Part shown: positions 8,001 to 16,193 of the stretch, piece by piece | Position numbering within the stretch: the first letter of the stretch is position 1 | Layout: each line of letters starts with the position of its first letter | Assembly: GCF_027359575.1 (NCBI RefSeq) | Contig: NZ_CP114784.1 | Coordinates: 248,001-312,000, forward strand | Length of the DNA: 64,000 bases | Source: Prochlorococcus marinus str. MIT 0917 | GTDB taxonomy: Bacteria > Cyanobacteriota > Cyanobacteriia > PCC-6307 > Cyanobiaceae | Direction: 5' to 3' | Made by a program: the position numbers and the translations under genes | Notes under the pieces: model-generated | What the model saw: the letters and a program-made list of their open reading frames with translations, nothing else | Database searches by the model: none | Told to the model about the DNA's origin: nothing

Positions 8001-8749
8001 TGCAAATTCGATTCAATAGGTGTATTCTCACCTCTAAGAATACAATGACTTATTTCCCAATTATAGTAAGTCCAAATCTTTTCATTTAGTTTAAAGTTTG
8101 CTCCATTAAAGCCTTTAAATATTACCTTTGTTGGCATCGCAGAGCAATATGGTCTGCTACCAGGCTTAGCTAAGTATTGTTGATGGTAATCTTCTGCAAA
8201 ATAGAACTTAATATCATTCTTGATTTCTGTAGTAATTTCCCCAAAGCCATTATTTTTTAGTTCTTTTTGATAGCTATTTTTGCTTTCTATTGCTTTACTT
8301 AGTTGGTGTTGGTTTGTCGTATAAATAGAAGATCTATATTGGCTTCCACTATCGTTACCCTGACGATTGCCTTGTGTTGGGTCATGGCATTCCCAAAATA
8401 ATTTTAGTAAGTCGCTTAGATCGATTTCATTATTATTCCAAACAACTCTTACGACTTCGGTGTGACCTGTTAGACCAGAACATACTTCTTTATAGCTTGG
8501 GTTTTCCTTTTCACCCCCGGCATATCCCACGGCAGTTGATATAACACCTGGAAGCCTCCAGAAACCTTTCTCTGCTCCCCAAAAGCAGCCGCATCCAAAA
8601 AGTATTTCTTGCTCATTGTCTTTTAGTGTTGCTGTTAGATCATTTTTTAATATTGTATGTAGCAATTTCTTCTTATGTTTTACTGTACTTCTATCAGAAT
8701 AGAGCTTATCAATAATAATCTTTAAATATTCAATTATCTTTTTAATCAT
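7997..8749 (-). CDS. msrA: Peptide methionine sulfoxide reductase A
   Basis: Reduces methionine-S-sulfoxide in oxidised proteins. The catalytic motif GCGCFWGAEKGF is present with the nucleophile Cys55 in GCFWG, followed by AVGYAGG, the conserved GHTEVV and the segment with FWECHDPTQGNRQGND. The protein is 250 residues, longer than a minimal MsrA because of an N-terminal extension of about 45 basic and hydrophobic residues of unclear purpose; the first ATG was kept since no internal ATG lies before the domain. A small membrane gene overlaps its stop, and an 81-residue membrane protein gene lies 4 bases upstream, so the three look like one transcript. Confidence 0.94.
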   Translation of the reverse strand: MIKKIIEYLKIIIDKLYSDRSTVKHKKKLLHTILKNDLTATLKDNEQEILFGCGCFWGAEKGFWRLPGVISTAVGYAGGEKENPSYKEVCSGLTGHTEVVRVVWNNNEIDLSDLLKLFWECHDPTQGNRQGNDSGSQYRSSIYTTNQHQLSKAIESKNSYQKELKNNGFGEITTEIKNDIKFYFAEDYHQQYLAKPGSRPYCSAMPTKVIFKGFNGANFKLNEKIWTYYNWEISHCILRGENTPIESNLQ

Positions 8750-8753
8750 AACT

Positions 8754-8999
8754 TTAATTTATAGTTTCTATTCTTATATGATTTATCAGTGTAGTAACAA
8801 ATGCAAATAATAAGAAAGGTAGGCTTAATACAAGTATTAATCCCACACCTAAAAGAGCAAATATTGGTCTTGATGAGCCCATTAGTGCAAGACCTGCCGC
8901 AAGACTTACAAAGATTACACCCATCCATGCAAGGATCTGAATGTAAATATCTCCAAATACAAGGTCGCAATCAAGTTTATATTTTGTTAAGGCGCTCAT
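8754..8999 (-). CDS. Conserved two-helix membrane protein
   Basis: An 81-residue protein with a short cytoplasmic start (MSALTKYKLDCDLVFGDIY) and two membrane helices, about residues 24-44 and 47-70, joined by SSRPIFALLGVG. Frames overlapping on either strand look like shadows because only this frame gives a coherent membrane protein. Just four bases separate it from msrA, so it probably leads that operon. I do not recognise a named family. Confidence 0.72.
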   Translation of the reverse strand: MSALTKYKLDCDLVFGDIYIQILAWMGVIFVSLAAGLALMGSSRPIFALLGVGLILVLSLPFLLFAFVTTLINHIRIETIN

Positions 9000-9078
9000 G
9001 AGTAAATAATTATCTTATTGAACATAATTGTTTTTCAAGCTTATATCTAATTGATTAAAAAATTTTAATAAGCAATGA

Positions 9079-10830
9079 TTAATCATTTGATTGTAGTTGT
9101 TCCTTTGCTTTTTCTCTCTCCCACATGCTTTTATACAAACCGTCTTTCTTAATTAAAAATTGATGTGTTCCCTCTTGCACAATTTTTCCATCATTCATTA
9201 CTAATATTCGATCACACGCAGCAGCGGCTGATAGTTGATGACTAATCATTAATACCGTCTTATTATACTGATTTTTTATTGTTTGAAATATTGCTGAGGC
9301 TGTTTTATTGTCCACACTTGCTAGGGCATCATCAAGAACAATAATTTTTGAATCTACTAATAATGCTCTACTTAGCGCTGTTCGTTGTCTTTGTCCCCCA
9401 CTGAGAGTTATACCTCTTTCACCGACAAGTGTTTTTAGACCATCTGGAAAACCTTTTATATCATCTGTCATTCGCGCTTCATATGCTGATTCTTGTACCT
9501 TTTCTATGGATGCCTCTGGATTTCCGTATTTAATATTTTCTGAAAGTGTTTCTGTAAAAAGATATCCTTCTTGTGGCACTAAAGCGATATTGCTTCTTAA
9601 CTGTTTTAGCTTTAAGTCCATCACATCATTGTCGTCTAAAAATAATGTTCCTTCATCAATTTTTATCATTCTTCCTAAAGCTCTTGCCAATGTTGTTTTA
9701 CCGCAACCCACAGGCCCCACTAAGGCAACTATTTCTCCAGGATTTATTCTAAAAGAAATTTCATCGAGTATTTTCCTTGTAGAATCTTCATACTTTATTG
9801 ATAAATTTTTTGCTTCTAATTTACCTAGAATTGGCTTAGATATATCGACCGTATTAATTTTATCTTTGATTGTAGGTTCATGATTTAGTATCTCTTCAAC
9901 TCTTTCTAAGCTTACTTGACCTAATTGAAAAGTATTTAACGTAAATCCTAATAAGGCTGTTGGAAAAACAAGTCTCTCCACATAAAGAATTAAAGCTACT
10001 AAGCCCCCAACAGTAAGAGTTCCACTATTTAATTGCCCACTCCCAATTGCTATTAGTAAAAGCAAAGAGATGGATGATAACCCTTGAAGTAATGGGAATA
10101 ATGTACTCGCAGTTCTTGCAAGATTAATAGCAGCATCTCTATATCTAATATTTAATTTCTCGAAAGCTTCTTGTTCAGCTTTCTCTTGACCATAAATTTT
10201 AATTGCGCTAATGCCAGATAGATCTTCCTGGATTAATTCACTCAATTCTGATAATGCTTTTTGTTGCCTCTTTCTTTGTTTGACCATTCTTCCACCGAAT
10301 AATCCAACGGTGCCCAGTAACACTGGATATACAGAAATAGCAAGGACAGTTAAGAGTGGATCGATTGACAACATCGCTGGCAACGTGAAGGTGTATGCCA
10401 AAAATGTGTTTGTCAGACTTAGTATCGTAAATCCAAGCAATCTTCTTATGTTTTCCAAATCACTAGTAGCTCTAGTTATAACCTCCCCTGTACCTATGGT
10501 TTGAACCCATCCTGGATCTTGTTCCAGCATTCGATCAAATAATTTTTGTCTTAATGAAACTTCTACTTGTCTTCCAACTCCAAATACGAGTTGCCGAGAT
10601 ATCAACCTTGCTCCCCCCATGATTGTTGCCAAGAGTATTAACCATGTCGACTTATTCAAGACATATGAAAATGTAAATCCTTCCTTTAGATCATCGACGA
10701 TATTTCTGACTTCCATTGGAATAGCAACACTTAGAATGTTTACAAAAATCAGACAGATAGCACCTAGTATCAGCTCCTTCTTGTGTGGTCTCAAATAGTT
10801 TTTTATTAGATCTAGTCTTAATGCAGCCAT
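9079..10830 (-). CDS. ABC exporter, fused membrane and ATPase domains (MdlB/MsbA type)
   Basis: A 583-residue half-transporter. The first about 310 residues are a six-helix ABC exporter membrane domain; the rest is the nucleotide-binding domain. Walker A is GPVGCGKTT (residues 372-380), the signature LSGGQRQR starts near 476, Walker B is KIIVLDDALAS, and the H-loop is MISHQLS. The residue after Walker B is Asp rather than the usual catalytic Glu, as in MdlA-like subunits of heterodimeric exporters, so a second subunit elsewhere may supply normal catalysis. The substrate (lipid, drug or peptide) cannot be told. It is divergent from the DUF3288 gene with a 74-base shared promoter region. Confidence 0.88.
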   Translation of the reverse strand: MAALRLDLIKNYLRPHKKELILGAICLIFVNILSVAIPMEVRNIVDDLKEGFTFSYVLNKSTWLILLATIMGGARLISRQLVFGVGRQVEVSLRQKLFDRMLEQDPGWVQTIGTGEVITRATSDLENIRRLLGFTILSLTNTFLAYTFTLPAMLSIDPLLTVLAISVYPVLLGTVGLFGGRMVKQRKRQQKALSELSELIQEDLSGISAIKIYGQEKAEQEAFEKLNIRYRDAAINLARTASTLFPLLQGLSSISLLLLIAIGSGQLNSGTLTVGGLVALILYVERLVFPTALLGFTLNTFQLGQVSLERVEEILNHEPTIKDKINTVDISKPILGKLEAKNLSIKYEDSTRKILDEISFRINPGEIVALVGPVGCGKTTLARALGRMIKIDEGTLFLDDNDVMDLKLKQLRSNIALVPQEGYLFTETLSENIKYGNPEASIEKVQESAYEARMTDDIKGFPDGLKTLVGERGITLSGGQRQRTALSRALLVDSKIIVLDDALASVDNKTASAIFQTIKNQYNKTVLMISHQLSAAAACDRILVMNDGKIVQEGTHQFLIKKDGLYKSMWEREKAKEQLQSND

Positions 10831-10904
10831 TCTTTTATTAATATGCTCATTAACCTAGGCAATATAAGCCCGTGGACGTGAGCAAAATCCAATTTAACTA
10901 ATTT

Positions 10905-11216
10905 ATGAACGAGGCTCAAAATCATCCGCTGTATTTAACAGATCGTGAAAATCTTGATCGTTTAGTCACCATAGATTCTCCAACTTCTAACAATTTTGTT
11001 GAACTAGCTAGATTACTAATTCGTTATCAAGATTTTAAAGGTGCTGAAGATCTTAATTCTGACATGGAAAAATTATTAAAAAAATGGGACATTAATCGTG
11101 ACAAATTAGAGGCGATAACAAGAAAACTTTGGTCAGAGGGATTTCGTCCTGCAAGTCATTCAAGTCCTGACAACGTTGGTTCTGGATTTGATACGTCAGA
11201 TTCCTCTCAAGCTTAA
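10905..11216 (+). CDS. DUF3288 family protein
   Basis: A 103-residue soluble protein with the DUF3288 pattern: an early QNHPLYLTDRENLDRLV, then ELARLLIRYQDFKGAEDL, then a lysine-rich helix KLLKKWDINRDKLEAITRKLW. The family is found across cyanobacteria and has no assigned function. The C-terminal 25 residues are polar and low in complexity (serine, glycine, aspartate) and are probably disordered. Divergent from the ABC exporter; trpD follows after a 111-base gap. Confidence 0.8.
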   Translation: MNEAQNHPLYLTDRENLDRLVTIDSPTSNNFVELARLLIRYQDFKGAEDLNSDMEKLLKKWDINRDKLEAITRKLWSEGFRPASHSSPDNVGSGFDTSDSSQA

Positions 11217-11277
11217 TGTTAGGAAATTATTTTTTTATTTAAACAACTTATATAGTTGATATATTAATGATTAAGTT

Positions 11278-11331
11278 ATGAAAAATATTCTGCTTGGAAT
11301 GCAAAGCATTCATGCACTTTCTGATAAATGA
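11278..11331 (+). promoter_or_regulatory. Possible leader peptide and hairpin in front of trpD
   Basis: A 17-codon open frame starts ATG at 11278 and its TGA stop overlaps the trpD ATG as ATGA. Inside it lies a perfect 6-bp hairpin, GAATGC-AAA-GCATTC (11297-11311), 16 bases before trpD. It has no tryptophan codons, so it is not a classic trp attenuator. It could couple or modulate trpD translation, or be chance. Confidence 0.25.
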
Positions 11332-12365
11332 ACCCATTAAATCCTATATCTTTTTCAGTAATTCTTGAATCACTACTTTCAGCAAATGATTTAACTGAGG
11401 AGCAATCTAATTATTTAATGAATTCATGGCTAGAAAATAAAATTGAACCAGTTCAAACCGGTGCGATCTTAGCGGCATTTAGAGCAAAGGGGGTTTCTGG
11501 TGATGAACTTTCGGCAATGGCAAAAATCCTTCAAGAGGCTTCTATAACACCATCAGATCTACCATCCTTTGATTTAGTTGATACTTGTGGAACTGGTGGA
11601 GATGGAGCTAACACGTTCAATATTTCTACAGCAGTTGCCTTTGTCTCAGCTGCTTTAGGAGTAAAAATCGCTAAACATGGAAATCGAAGTGCAAGTGGCA
11701 AGGTTGGATCAGCTGACGTGCTAGAAAATTTAGGATTACCTTTAAATGTTTCTTCCGAAAAAATTGTTGAGGCTTTAAAGAATTTGGGAATTACATTTCT
11801 TTTTGCTCCTTCTTGGCATCCTTCACTGGTAAACCTTGCTCCTCTAAGAAAAAACTTAGGAATTAGAACCATTTTTAATTTGCTGGGACCATTGGTTAAC
11901 CCACTTAGACCAAAGTCTCAAGTATTAGGAGTAGCCAAAGCTGATTTGCTTGATCCCATATCACTAGCTTTAAAAGGAATGGGGCTTAAAAGAGCTGTAG
12001 TTGTTCATGGTGCAGGTGGCCTAGATGAGGCTTCATTAGCTGGCTCTAACCAATTTCGGTTCTTGGAGAAGGATGTTATTAGATCTGAAATTTTTAACCC
12101 TATTGATCTTGGACTTACTGAAATCTCTAATGAAAGTTTGAAAGGTGATGATTTGAAAACTAATTCTCAAATTCTAATGTCTTTACTTAAAGGAGAAGGA
12201 AATAAATATCATAAAGAAGTCGTAGCATTAAATACGGCTCTTGTTTTATGGGTATCAGGAGCTGAGGATGATTTATTTTTAGGTGTCAAACGATCATTAG
12301 ATTGTTTGAATACAGATAAATCATGGCTCCTGTTCAAGCAGTTAAGAGAATTTTTAGCTTCTTAA
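11328..12365 (+). CDS. trpD: Anthranilate phosphoribosyltransferase
   Basis: A 345-residue enzyme of tryptophan synthesis that joins anthranilate and phosphoribosyl pyrophosphate. The PRPP-binding motif [17 protein letters not shown] is complete, as are the following [18 protein letters not shown] and the metal-binding region near GAGGLDEAS. Length and organisation are normal. The gene stands without other trp genes here, the common cyanobacterial scattered arrangement. A short leader frame and hairpin precede it, and carA follows after 29 bases on the same strand. Confidence 0.95.
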   Translation: MNPLNPISFSVILESLLSANDLTEEQSNYLMNSWLENKIEPVQTGAILAAFRAKGVSGDELSAMAKILQEASITPSDLPSFDLVDTCGTGGDGANTFNISTAVAFVSAALGVKIAKHGNRSASGKVGSADVLENLGLPLNVSSEKIVEALKNLGITFLFAPSWHPSLVNLAPLRKNLGIRTIFNLLGPLVNPLRPKSQVLGVAKADLLDPISLALKGMGLKRAVVVHGAGGLDEASLAGSNQFRFLEKDVIRSEIFNPIDLGLTEISNESLKGDDLKTNSQILMSLLKGEGNKYHKEVVALNTALVLWVSGAEDDLFLGVKRSLDCLNTDKSWLLFKQLREFLAS

Positions 12366-12394
12366 TTCTTTTAATCTGATAAATCGTATTTCTT

Positions 12395-13549
12395 ATGTTT
12401 TTTGATACTGATAGTTCTGCAATATTGTTATTAGAGGATGGGACCTGTTTTGAAGGAGTATCTTTTGGTGCCAAGGGGACTATTTCTGGAGAAGTCGTAT
12501 TTAATACTGGTATGACAGGCTATCAGGAGGTCATAACGGATCCTAGTTACTATGGCCAGATTATTACTTTTAGCTATCCAGAGATTGGAAATACTGGAGT
12601 CAATTCTGAGGATAATGAATCATCACATCCTTCAGTTAAAGGTGTGATAGCTCGTCAAATATCAAAAACTTCCAGTAACTGGAGACACGAAGTTTCCTTT
12701 GAAAAATGGTTAAAGGATGAAAATGTTGTTGGAATTCATGGAATAGATACAAGAGCACTTGTTAGACATTTAAGAGAATCTGGTACTTTGAATGGAATTA
12801 TTTCTTCGGATTCAAACTATTCCATAAAAGAATTATTTTCACTTGTAAAAAAATCTCCTTCAATGAATGGTCTGAATCTTGTTGAACAAGTAACAACGAA
12901 AAGCTCTTTTAAAGTTAATTCAACTTGTCCGGTTTCATTTGATAAGAGGATTAAAAATATTCAAAGAATCCCATACAACGTTGTTGCTATAGATTTTGGT
13001 ATAAAGCAATCTATATTGGATCGTTTAGTTGCCCATGGTTGTGAAGTAACCGTCTTGCCTGCAAATACTTCAATATCAGATGTTTTAGCTTTATCCCCTG
13101 AAGGAGTTTTTCTTTCTAATGGACCTGGTGATCCATCCGCAGTTGATAGTGGGATTAACCTTGCTAAGGATTTAATTGAATACAACAAACTACCTATTTT
13201 TGGGATCTGTTTAGGTCATCAGATTCTTGGCTTAGCGCTTGGTGGAAAAACTTTTAAGCTTTCATATGGACACAGAGGACTAAATCATCCATGTGGATTG
13301 AATGGAAAAGTTGAAATTACAAGTCAAAATCATGGTTTTGCATTGAATTCAGAATCTTTAGATTCTGAGAAAATACAAATCACCAGACTCAATTTAAATG
13401 ACCAAACAGTAGCCGCTATTTCTGTAATTGATAGGCCTTTCTTTGGTGTTCAATATCACCCCGAGGCTAGTCCTGGGCCTCATGATGCTGATCATCATTT
13501 TAATCATTTCGTAACCTTAATAGAAGAACGACGTAGAATCGTGGATTAA
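12395..13549 (+). CDS. carA: Carbamoyl-phosphate synthase small subunit
   Basis: A 384-residue glutamine amidotransferase subunit. It releases ammonia from glutamine for the large CarB subunit, feeding arginine and pyrimidine synthesis. The N-terminal CarA domain has the conserved [18 protein letters not shown]. The class I amidotransferase domain carries the nucleophile Cys272 in [10 protein letters not shown] and the catalytic His and Glu in [10 protein letters not shown]. The ATG start gives the usual N-terminus ([18 protein letters not shown]). carB is not in this window. It is 29 bases after trpD and may be co-transcribed with it. Confidence 0.95.
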   Translation: MFFDTDSSAILLLEDGTCFEGVSFGAKGTISGEVVFNTGMTGYQEVITDPSYYGQIITFSYPEIGNTGVNSEDNESSHPSVKGVIARQISKTSSNWRHEVSFEKWLKDENVVGIHGIDTRALVRHLRESGTLNGIISSDSNYSIKELFSLVKKSPSMNGLNLVEQVTTKSSFKVNSTCPVSFDKRIKNIQRIPYNVVAIDFGIKQSILDRLVAHGCEVTVLPANTSISDVLALSPEGVFLSNGPGDPSAVDSGINLAKDLIEYNKLPIFGICLGHQILGLALGGKTFKLSYGHRGLNHPCGLNGKVEITSQNHGFALNSESLDSEKIQITRLNLNDQTVAAISVIDRPFFGVQYHPEASPGPHDADHHFNHFVTLIEERRRIVD

Positions 13550-13600
13550 TTTGGTTTCTATCACTACACTTCCATCATGAAGTCATAGAGGACTAATTCC

Positions 13601-13966
13601 ATAACTGAATTACAACGTCTTACTGTTTCTCTTAGAGGTGGTTTTAACCAGCAAAATGGTTGTCTAGTGATTAATTTCACTGGTCAACTAGATGCTTATT
13701 CAGAGAAACAATTCACTACATATATCAATGAAGTTCTAGCTTCTAATCAACTGTCGGTTGTAATTGATTTAACTAATATCGATTTCATTGACTCGTGTGG
13801 TTTAGGAGCAATGGTTCAAGCAGCTAAAAAATGCACTCAGTCAAAAAGAACATTTAATGTTGTAGGAAATCCTAGAGTTATCCAAACAATTAAACTTGTT
13901 CGATTAGAGGAATTTCTTCATCTAGTGCCAGATCTGAATACTGCAATTGGTAAATTATCAGCTTGA
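13601..13966 (+). CDS. STAS-domain anti-sigma-factor antagonist, apparent AUA start
   Basis: A STAS-domain protein of about 121 residues, related to SpoIIAA-type anti-anti-sigma factors. The core has VINFTGQLDAYSEKQ, then a DFIDSCGLGAMVQAAKK loop in which the serine of the DS-C-GL motif is the usual phosphorylation site. The frame runs upstream of the only standard start (GTG at 13667), which would remove the first beta strand. The extra segment reads TELQRLTVSLRGGFNQQNG and completes the fold. No ATG, GTG or TTG is in frame there, but an ATA at 13601 has AGAGGA at 13587-13592, eight bases before it, so AUA initiation is proposed. Its stop overlaps the mini-III start. Confidence 0.75.
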   Translation: MTELQRLTVSLRGGFNQQNGCLVINFTGQLDAYSEKQFTTYINEVLASNQLSVVIDLTNIDFIDSCGLGAMVQAAKKCTQSKRTFNVVGNPRVIQTIKLVRLEEFLHLVPDLNTAIGKLSA

Positions 13967-14361
13967 CTGATTGGATTCGCTCTCACAAATCAACCATTTC
14001 TCCGGATGGCTTGGGGCCGTTACAATTAGCTTGGCTGGGTGATGCTGTATGGGAAATGCATCATAGGTTGCGATATTGCAGTAGTCCAATGCGCTCCAAG
14101 GATCTGCATAATGCTGTTGTTAAGGAGGTAAACGCATCCAGTCAAGCAAAAGCAATCACAAAAATCGAACCTTTTCTTAATGATACTGAAAAGGATTTGC
14201 TTAGAAGAGGAAGAAACAGATCTGGAAGAGGTCCTAAAAATGTAGATGCAGCCACATATGCAATTGCTACCGGATTTGAGACTATTGTTGGATGGTTGTT
14301 TTTGAAAAATCCCAATCGGCTTGCTGATTTATTCGATCTTCTTGATCGACCCATTAACTAG
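13963..14361 (+). CDS. mrnC: Mini-ribonuclease III
   Basis: A 132-residue protein with the RNase III catalytic fold and no double-stranded-RNA-binding domain, the Mini-III form that processes 23S rRNA precursors in other bacteria. The signature LAWLGDAVWEMHHR lies around residues 22-35, and GRNRSGRGPKNVDAATYAIATGFE carries the second conserved acidic region. The start is a TTG overlapping the stop of the STAS gene as TTGA, a coupled arrangement; the family N-terminus fits. It is followed 17 bases later by rlmB, another rRNA-maturation gene, which agrees with a shared role. Confidence 0.88.
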   Translation: MTDWIRSHKSTISPDGLGPLQLAWLGDAVWEMHHRLRYCSSPMRSKDLHNAVVKEVNASSQAKAITKIEPFLNDTEKDLLRRGRNRSGRGPKNVDAATYAIATGFETIVGWLFLKNPNRLADLFDLLDRPIN

Positions 14362-14378
14362 AAAATAGTTCTTATAAA

Positions 14379-15707
14379 ATGAGTTATCGCTTCAATAAAG
14401 ACACAAGTAATTCAAAAAACTCTTCATCTAAGAAAGGAAGTAGTAATTTTTTTCGTCAAGATAATGAATCTAAAAATTCAAATTTTAATGATCGAAGAAG
14501 AACCAACAATAAAATCAATCGTCATTCATCTGATCAAGTAAATCAATATTCATTAGATAAAGAATCTTCCGGACGATCAAGAAATAGTAACCAGTCAAAT
14601 TCAAACTACAGAGGATCAAATCGATTCGAAAGAAAATCGACTAACACTTCATACAGAAATGAAAACTCACAGGAAATAGACAACTACAGAGGATCTAATC
14701 GATTTGCAAGGAAATCCGCTAACTCTTCATATCGAAATCAAAACTCACAGCAAACTGACAATTACAGAGGATCAAATCGCTTTGAACGAAAATCAGTTAG
14801 ACCTTCATACAGAAATCAAAATCCTCAGGAAACTAACAATTTAAGAAAATCAGAAATTAATGAACCTCTTTCATATTCGGAAAGTTTTACCAAAACTTTA
14901 AGTGATGATTTGATTTGGGGTCGTCATTCAACTGAGGCAGCTCTTATAGGAGGTAGGGCAATTCATAGGATTTGGTGTACCTCTGAATTAAGAAGTACAC
15001 CAAAGTTTTTTCAACTTCTCAAAGATTCAAAATCTTCTGGGGTCTTGGTCGAAGAAGTTTCTTGGTCTAGGCTTGGCCAGCTCACTAATGGAGCAGTTCA
15101 TCAAGGAATAGTTTTACAAATTGCCGCATCAAAGACTCATGATTTGAAGAATTTAATTGATGCTTGTAAAGCTTTTGGAGAGTCATCATTGCTTCTAGCT
15201 TTAGATGGTTTAACTGATCCTCAGAATCTTGGAGCAATAATCCGATCTGCTGAAGCACTAGGTGCTCAAGGGTTAATTCTTCCACAAAGACGCAGTGCAG
15301 GTTTAACAGGATCCGTAGCAAAAGTTGCTGCTGGAGCTCTGGAACATTTGCCTGTAGCAAGAGTTGTTAATTTAAATAGGTCTTTGGAGAAATTGAAGGA
15401 TGAGGGGTATACCGTTGTTGGTCTTGCTGAGGAAGGACCTTCGACTTTGTCGGAAATTAAATTCCAAGGTCCTTTAGTCGTAGTTGTGGGTTCCGAAGAT
15501 AAAGGGATTTCTCTGATAACTAGAAGGTTGTGCGATCAGTTAGTCAGAATTCCTCTTAAGGGTGTCACTACAAGCCTTAATGCATCAGTCGCTACTTCGA
15601 TTTTTTTATATGAAGTAGCTAGATCTAAATGGATGCGCTCAATCTCTGGACAAGACCCATCTCCAAGATTAATGAAACCTCAGATTTCAACTGAAAATAA
15701 TAACTAA
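14379..15707 (+). CDS. rlmB: TrmH-family 23S rRNA methyltransferase with long N-terminal tail
   Basis: A 442-residue SPOUT methyltransferase resembling RlmB, which 2'-O-methylates guanosine 2251 of 23S rRNA. The domain begins near residue 180 (WGRHSTEAALIGGRAIHRIW) and includes the substrate-binding part, DGLTDPQNLGAIIRSAEALG, and the C-terminal knot with VVGSEDKGIS and IPLKGVTTSLNASVATS. The first about 175 residues are unusual: a low-complexity tail rich in Asn, Ser, Arg and Lys containing three near-identical 26-residue units. The tail is probably disordered and RNA-binding. Its codons are not out of step with the rest. Its neighbour mrnC also matures rRNA. Confidence 0.9.
   Translation: MSYRFNKDTSNSKNSSSKKGSSNFFRQDNESKNSNFNDRRRTNNKINRHSSDQVNQYSLDKESSGRSRNSNQSNSNYRGSNRFERKSTNTSYRNENSQEIDNYRGSNRFARKSANSSYRNQNSQQTDNYRGSNRFERKSVRPSYRNQNPQETNNLRKSEINEPLSYSESFTKTLSDDLIWGRHSTEAALIGGRAIHRIWCTSELRSTPKFFQLLKDSKSSGVLVEEVSWSRLGQLTNGAVHQGIVLQIAASKTHDLKNLIDACKAFGESSLLLALDGLTDPQNLGAIIRSAEALGAQGLILPQRRSAGLTGSVAKVAAGALEHLPVARVVNLNRSLEKLKDEGYTVVGLAEEGPSTLSEIKFQGPLVVVVGSEDKGISLITRRLCDQLVRIPLKGVTTSLNASVATSIFLYEVARSKWMRSISGQDPSPRLMKPQISTENNN
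14604..14837 (+). repeat. Three 78-bp tandem coding repeats in rlmB
   Basis: Three tandem in-frame copies, each 78 bp and 26 residues, start at residues 76, 102 and 128. Each begins NYRGSNRFxRKS and ends SYRNxNxQxxx. The copies differ by a few substitutions and keep the phase exactly, so the expansion is protein-level selected or recent. They form an Arg/Asn/Ser-rich patch. Confidence 0.85.
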
Positions 15708-15838
15708 CCTCTTTAAATTTAATCTTATAAAGAAGCGTATATCTTTTATAGTTTTATTATGATTTTCAAAACATCATAATAAAATTAGATTGCTAATTAC
15801 ATCACTCACAGGCTTTTATAATCAACATTTTGTTCCTT

Positions 15839-15897
15839 CAAGTATATGTTTCATCATCAAGTGAACATAATTTTCTTTTTTATTTGATGAATACTTG
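15839..15897. promoter_or_regulatory. Interrupted inverted repeat upstream of the DUF1816 gene
   Basis: CAAGTAT (15839-15845) pairs with ATACTTG (15891-15897), and TCATCAA (15854-15860) pairs with TTGATGA (15884-15890). Together they make two stacked 7-bp stems with an 8-base bulge on one side and a 23-base loop. The inner right arm overlaps a candidate -35 element. It may be an operator or a structured leader. The rest of the 226-base gap from 15708 shows nothing else. Confidence 0.3.
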
Positions 15898-15913
15898 GTT
15901 AAGAAAGTATAAT
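15884..15913 (+). promoter_or_regulatory. Candidate promoter for the DUF1816 gene
   Basis: TATAAT at 15908-15913 with TTGATG 18 bases upstream (15884-15889). The initiation codon lies 21 bases downstream of the -10 element. The -10 is a perfect match to the consensus; the -35 is moderate. Confidence 0.45.
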
Positions 15914-15933
15914 AAATTAAATGCAGTTTACTT

Positions 15934-16164
15934 ATGGGTCCCCTTAGGGCTCTTCGAAGCTTAGGTAATAGTTTTGGCTTGGCCTGGTGGGCCAAGGTTG
16001 AAACAATTCAACCTGAGGTTACATATTGGTTTGGCCCATTTCTCACTCGTCGTAGCTTGAAAGTCAGATTAAATGGATTTGTAGAGGATCTTTCTGAAGA
16101 GTCACCTCAGAAAATAAACCATAGTTTAATCAGGTGCCGTCGTAACGAGCCTCTTACGTCATAA
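15934..16164 (+). CDS. DUF1816 domain protein
   Basis: A 76-residue protein with the DUF1816 pattern: AWWAKVETIQPEVTYWFGPF around residues 18-37, then a helical stretch RSLKVRLNGFVEDLSEE. The domain is found in cyanobacteria and related phycobilisome-linked or stress proteins, but no function is firmly assigned; its compact fold resembles the CpcD linker end. It follows a candidate promoter and an interrupted inverted repeat, and precedes gatA by 29 bases. Confidence 0.75.
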   Translation: MGPLRALRSLGNSFGLAWWAKVETIQPEVTYWFGPFLTRRSLKVRLNGFVEDLSEESPQKINHSLIRCRRNEPLTS

Positions 16165-16193
16165 GCTTATAATTATTTTTTTATAATTTATTG

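Noticed and set aside
8746-9001. Alternative frames over the 81-residue membrane gene
   Set aside because: They are cysteine-rich or glutamine-rich nonsense; the 8754-8999 frame gives a coherent membrane protein.
9308-9883. 191-codon frame antisense to the ABC exporter ATPase domain
   Set aside because: It mirrors codon bias of the real gene and has no recognisable domain.
11278-11331. Classic trp attenuator before trpD
   Set aside because: The leader frame has no tryptophan codons and no terminator hairpin with a T-run follows.
14604-14837. Possible CRISPR array
   Set aside because: Three 78-bp units without spacers, in frame inside a coding sequence; these are protein repeats.
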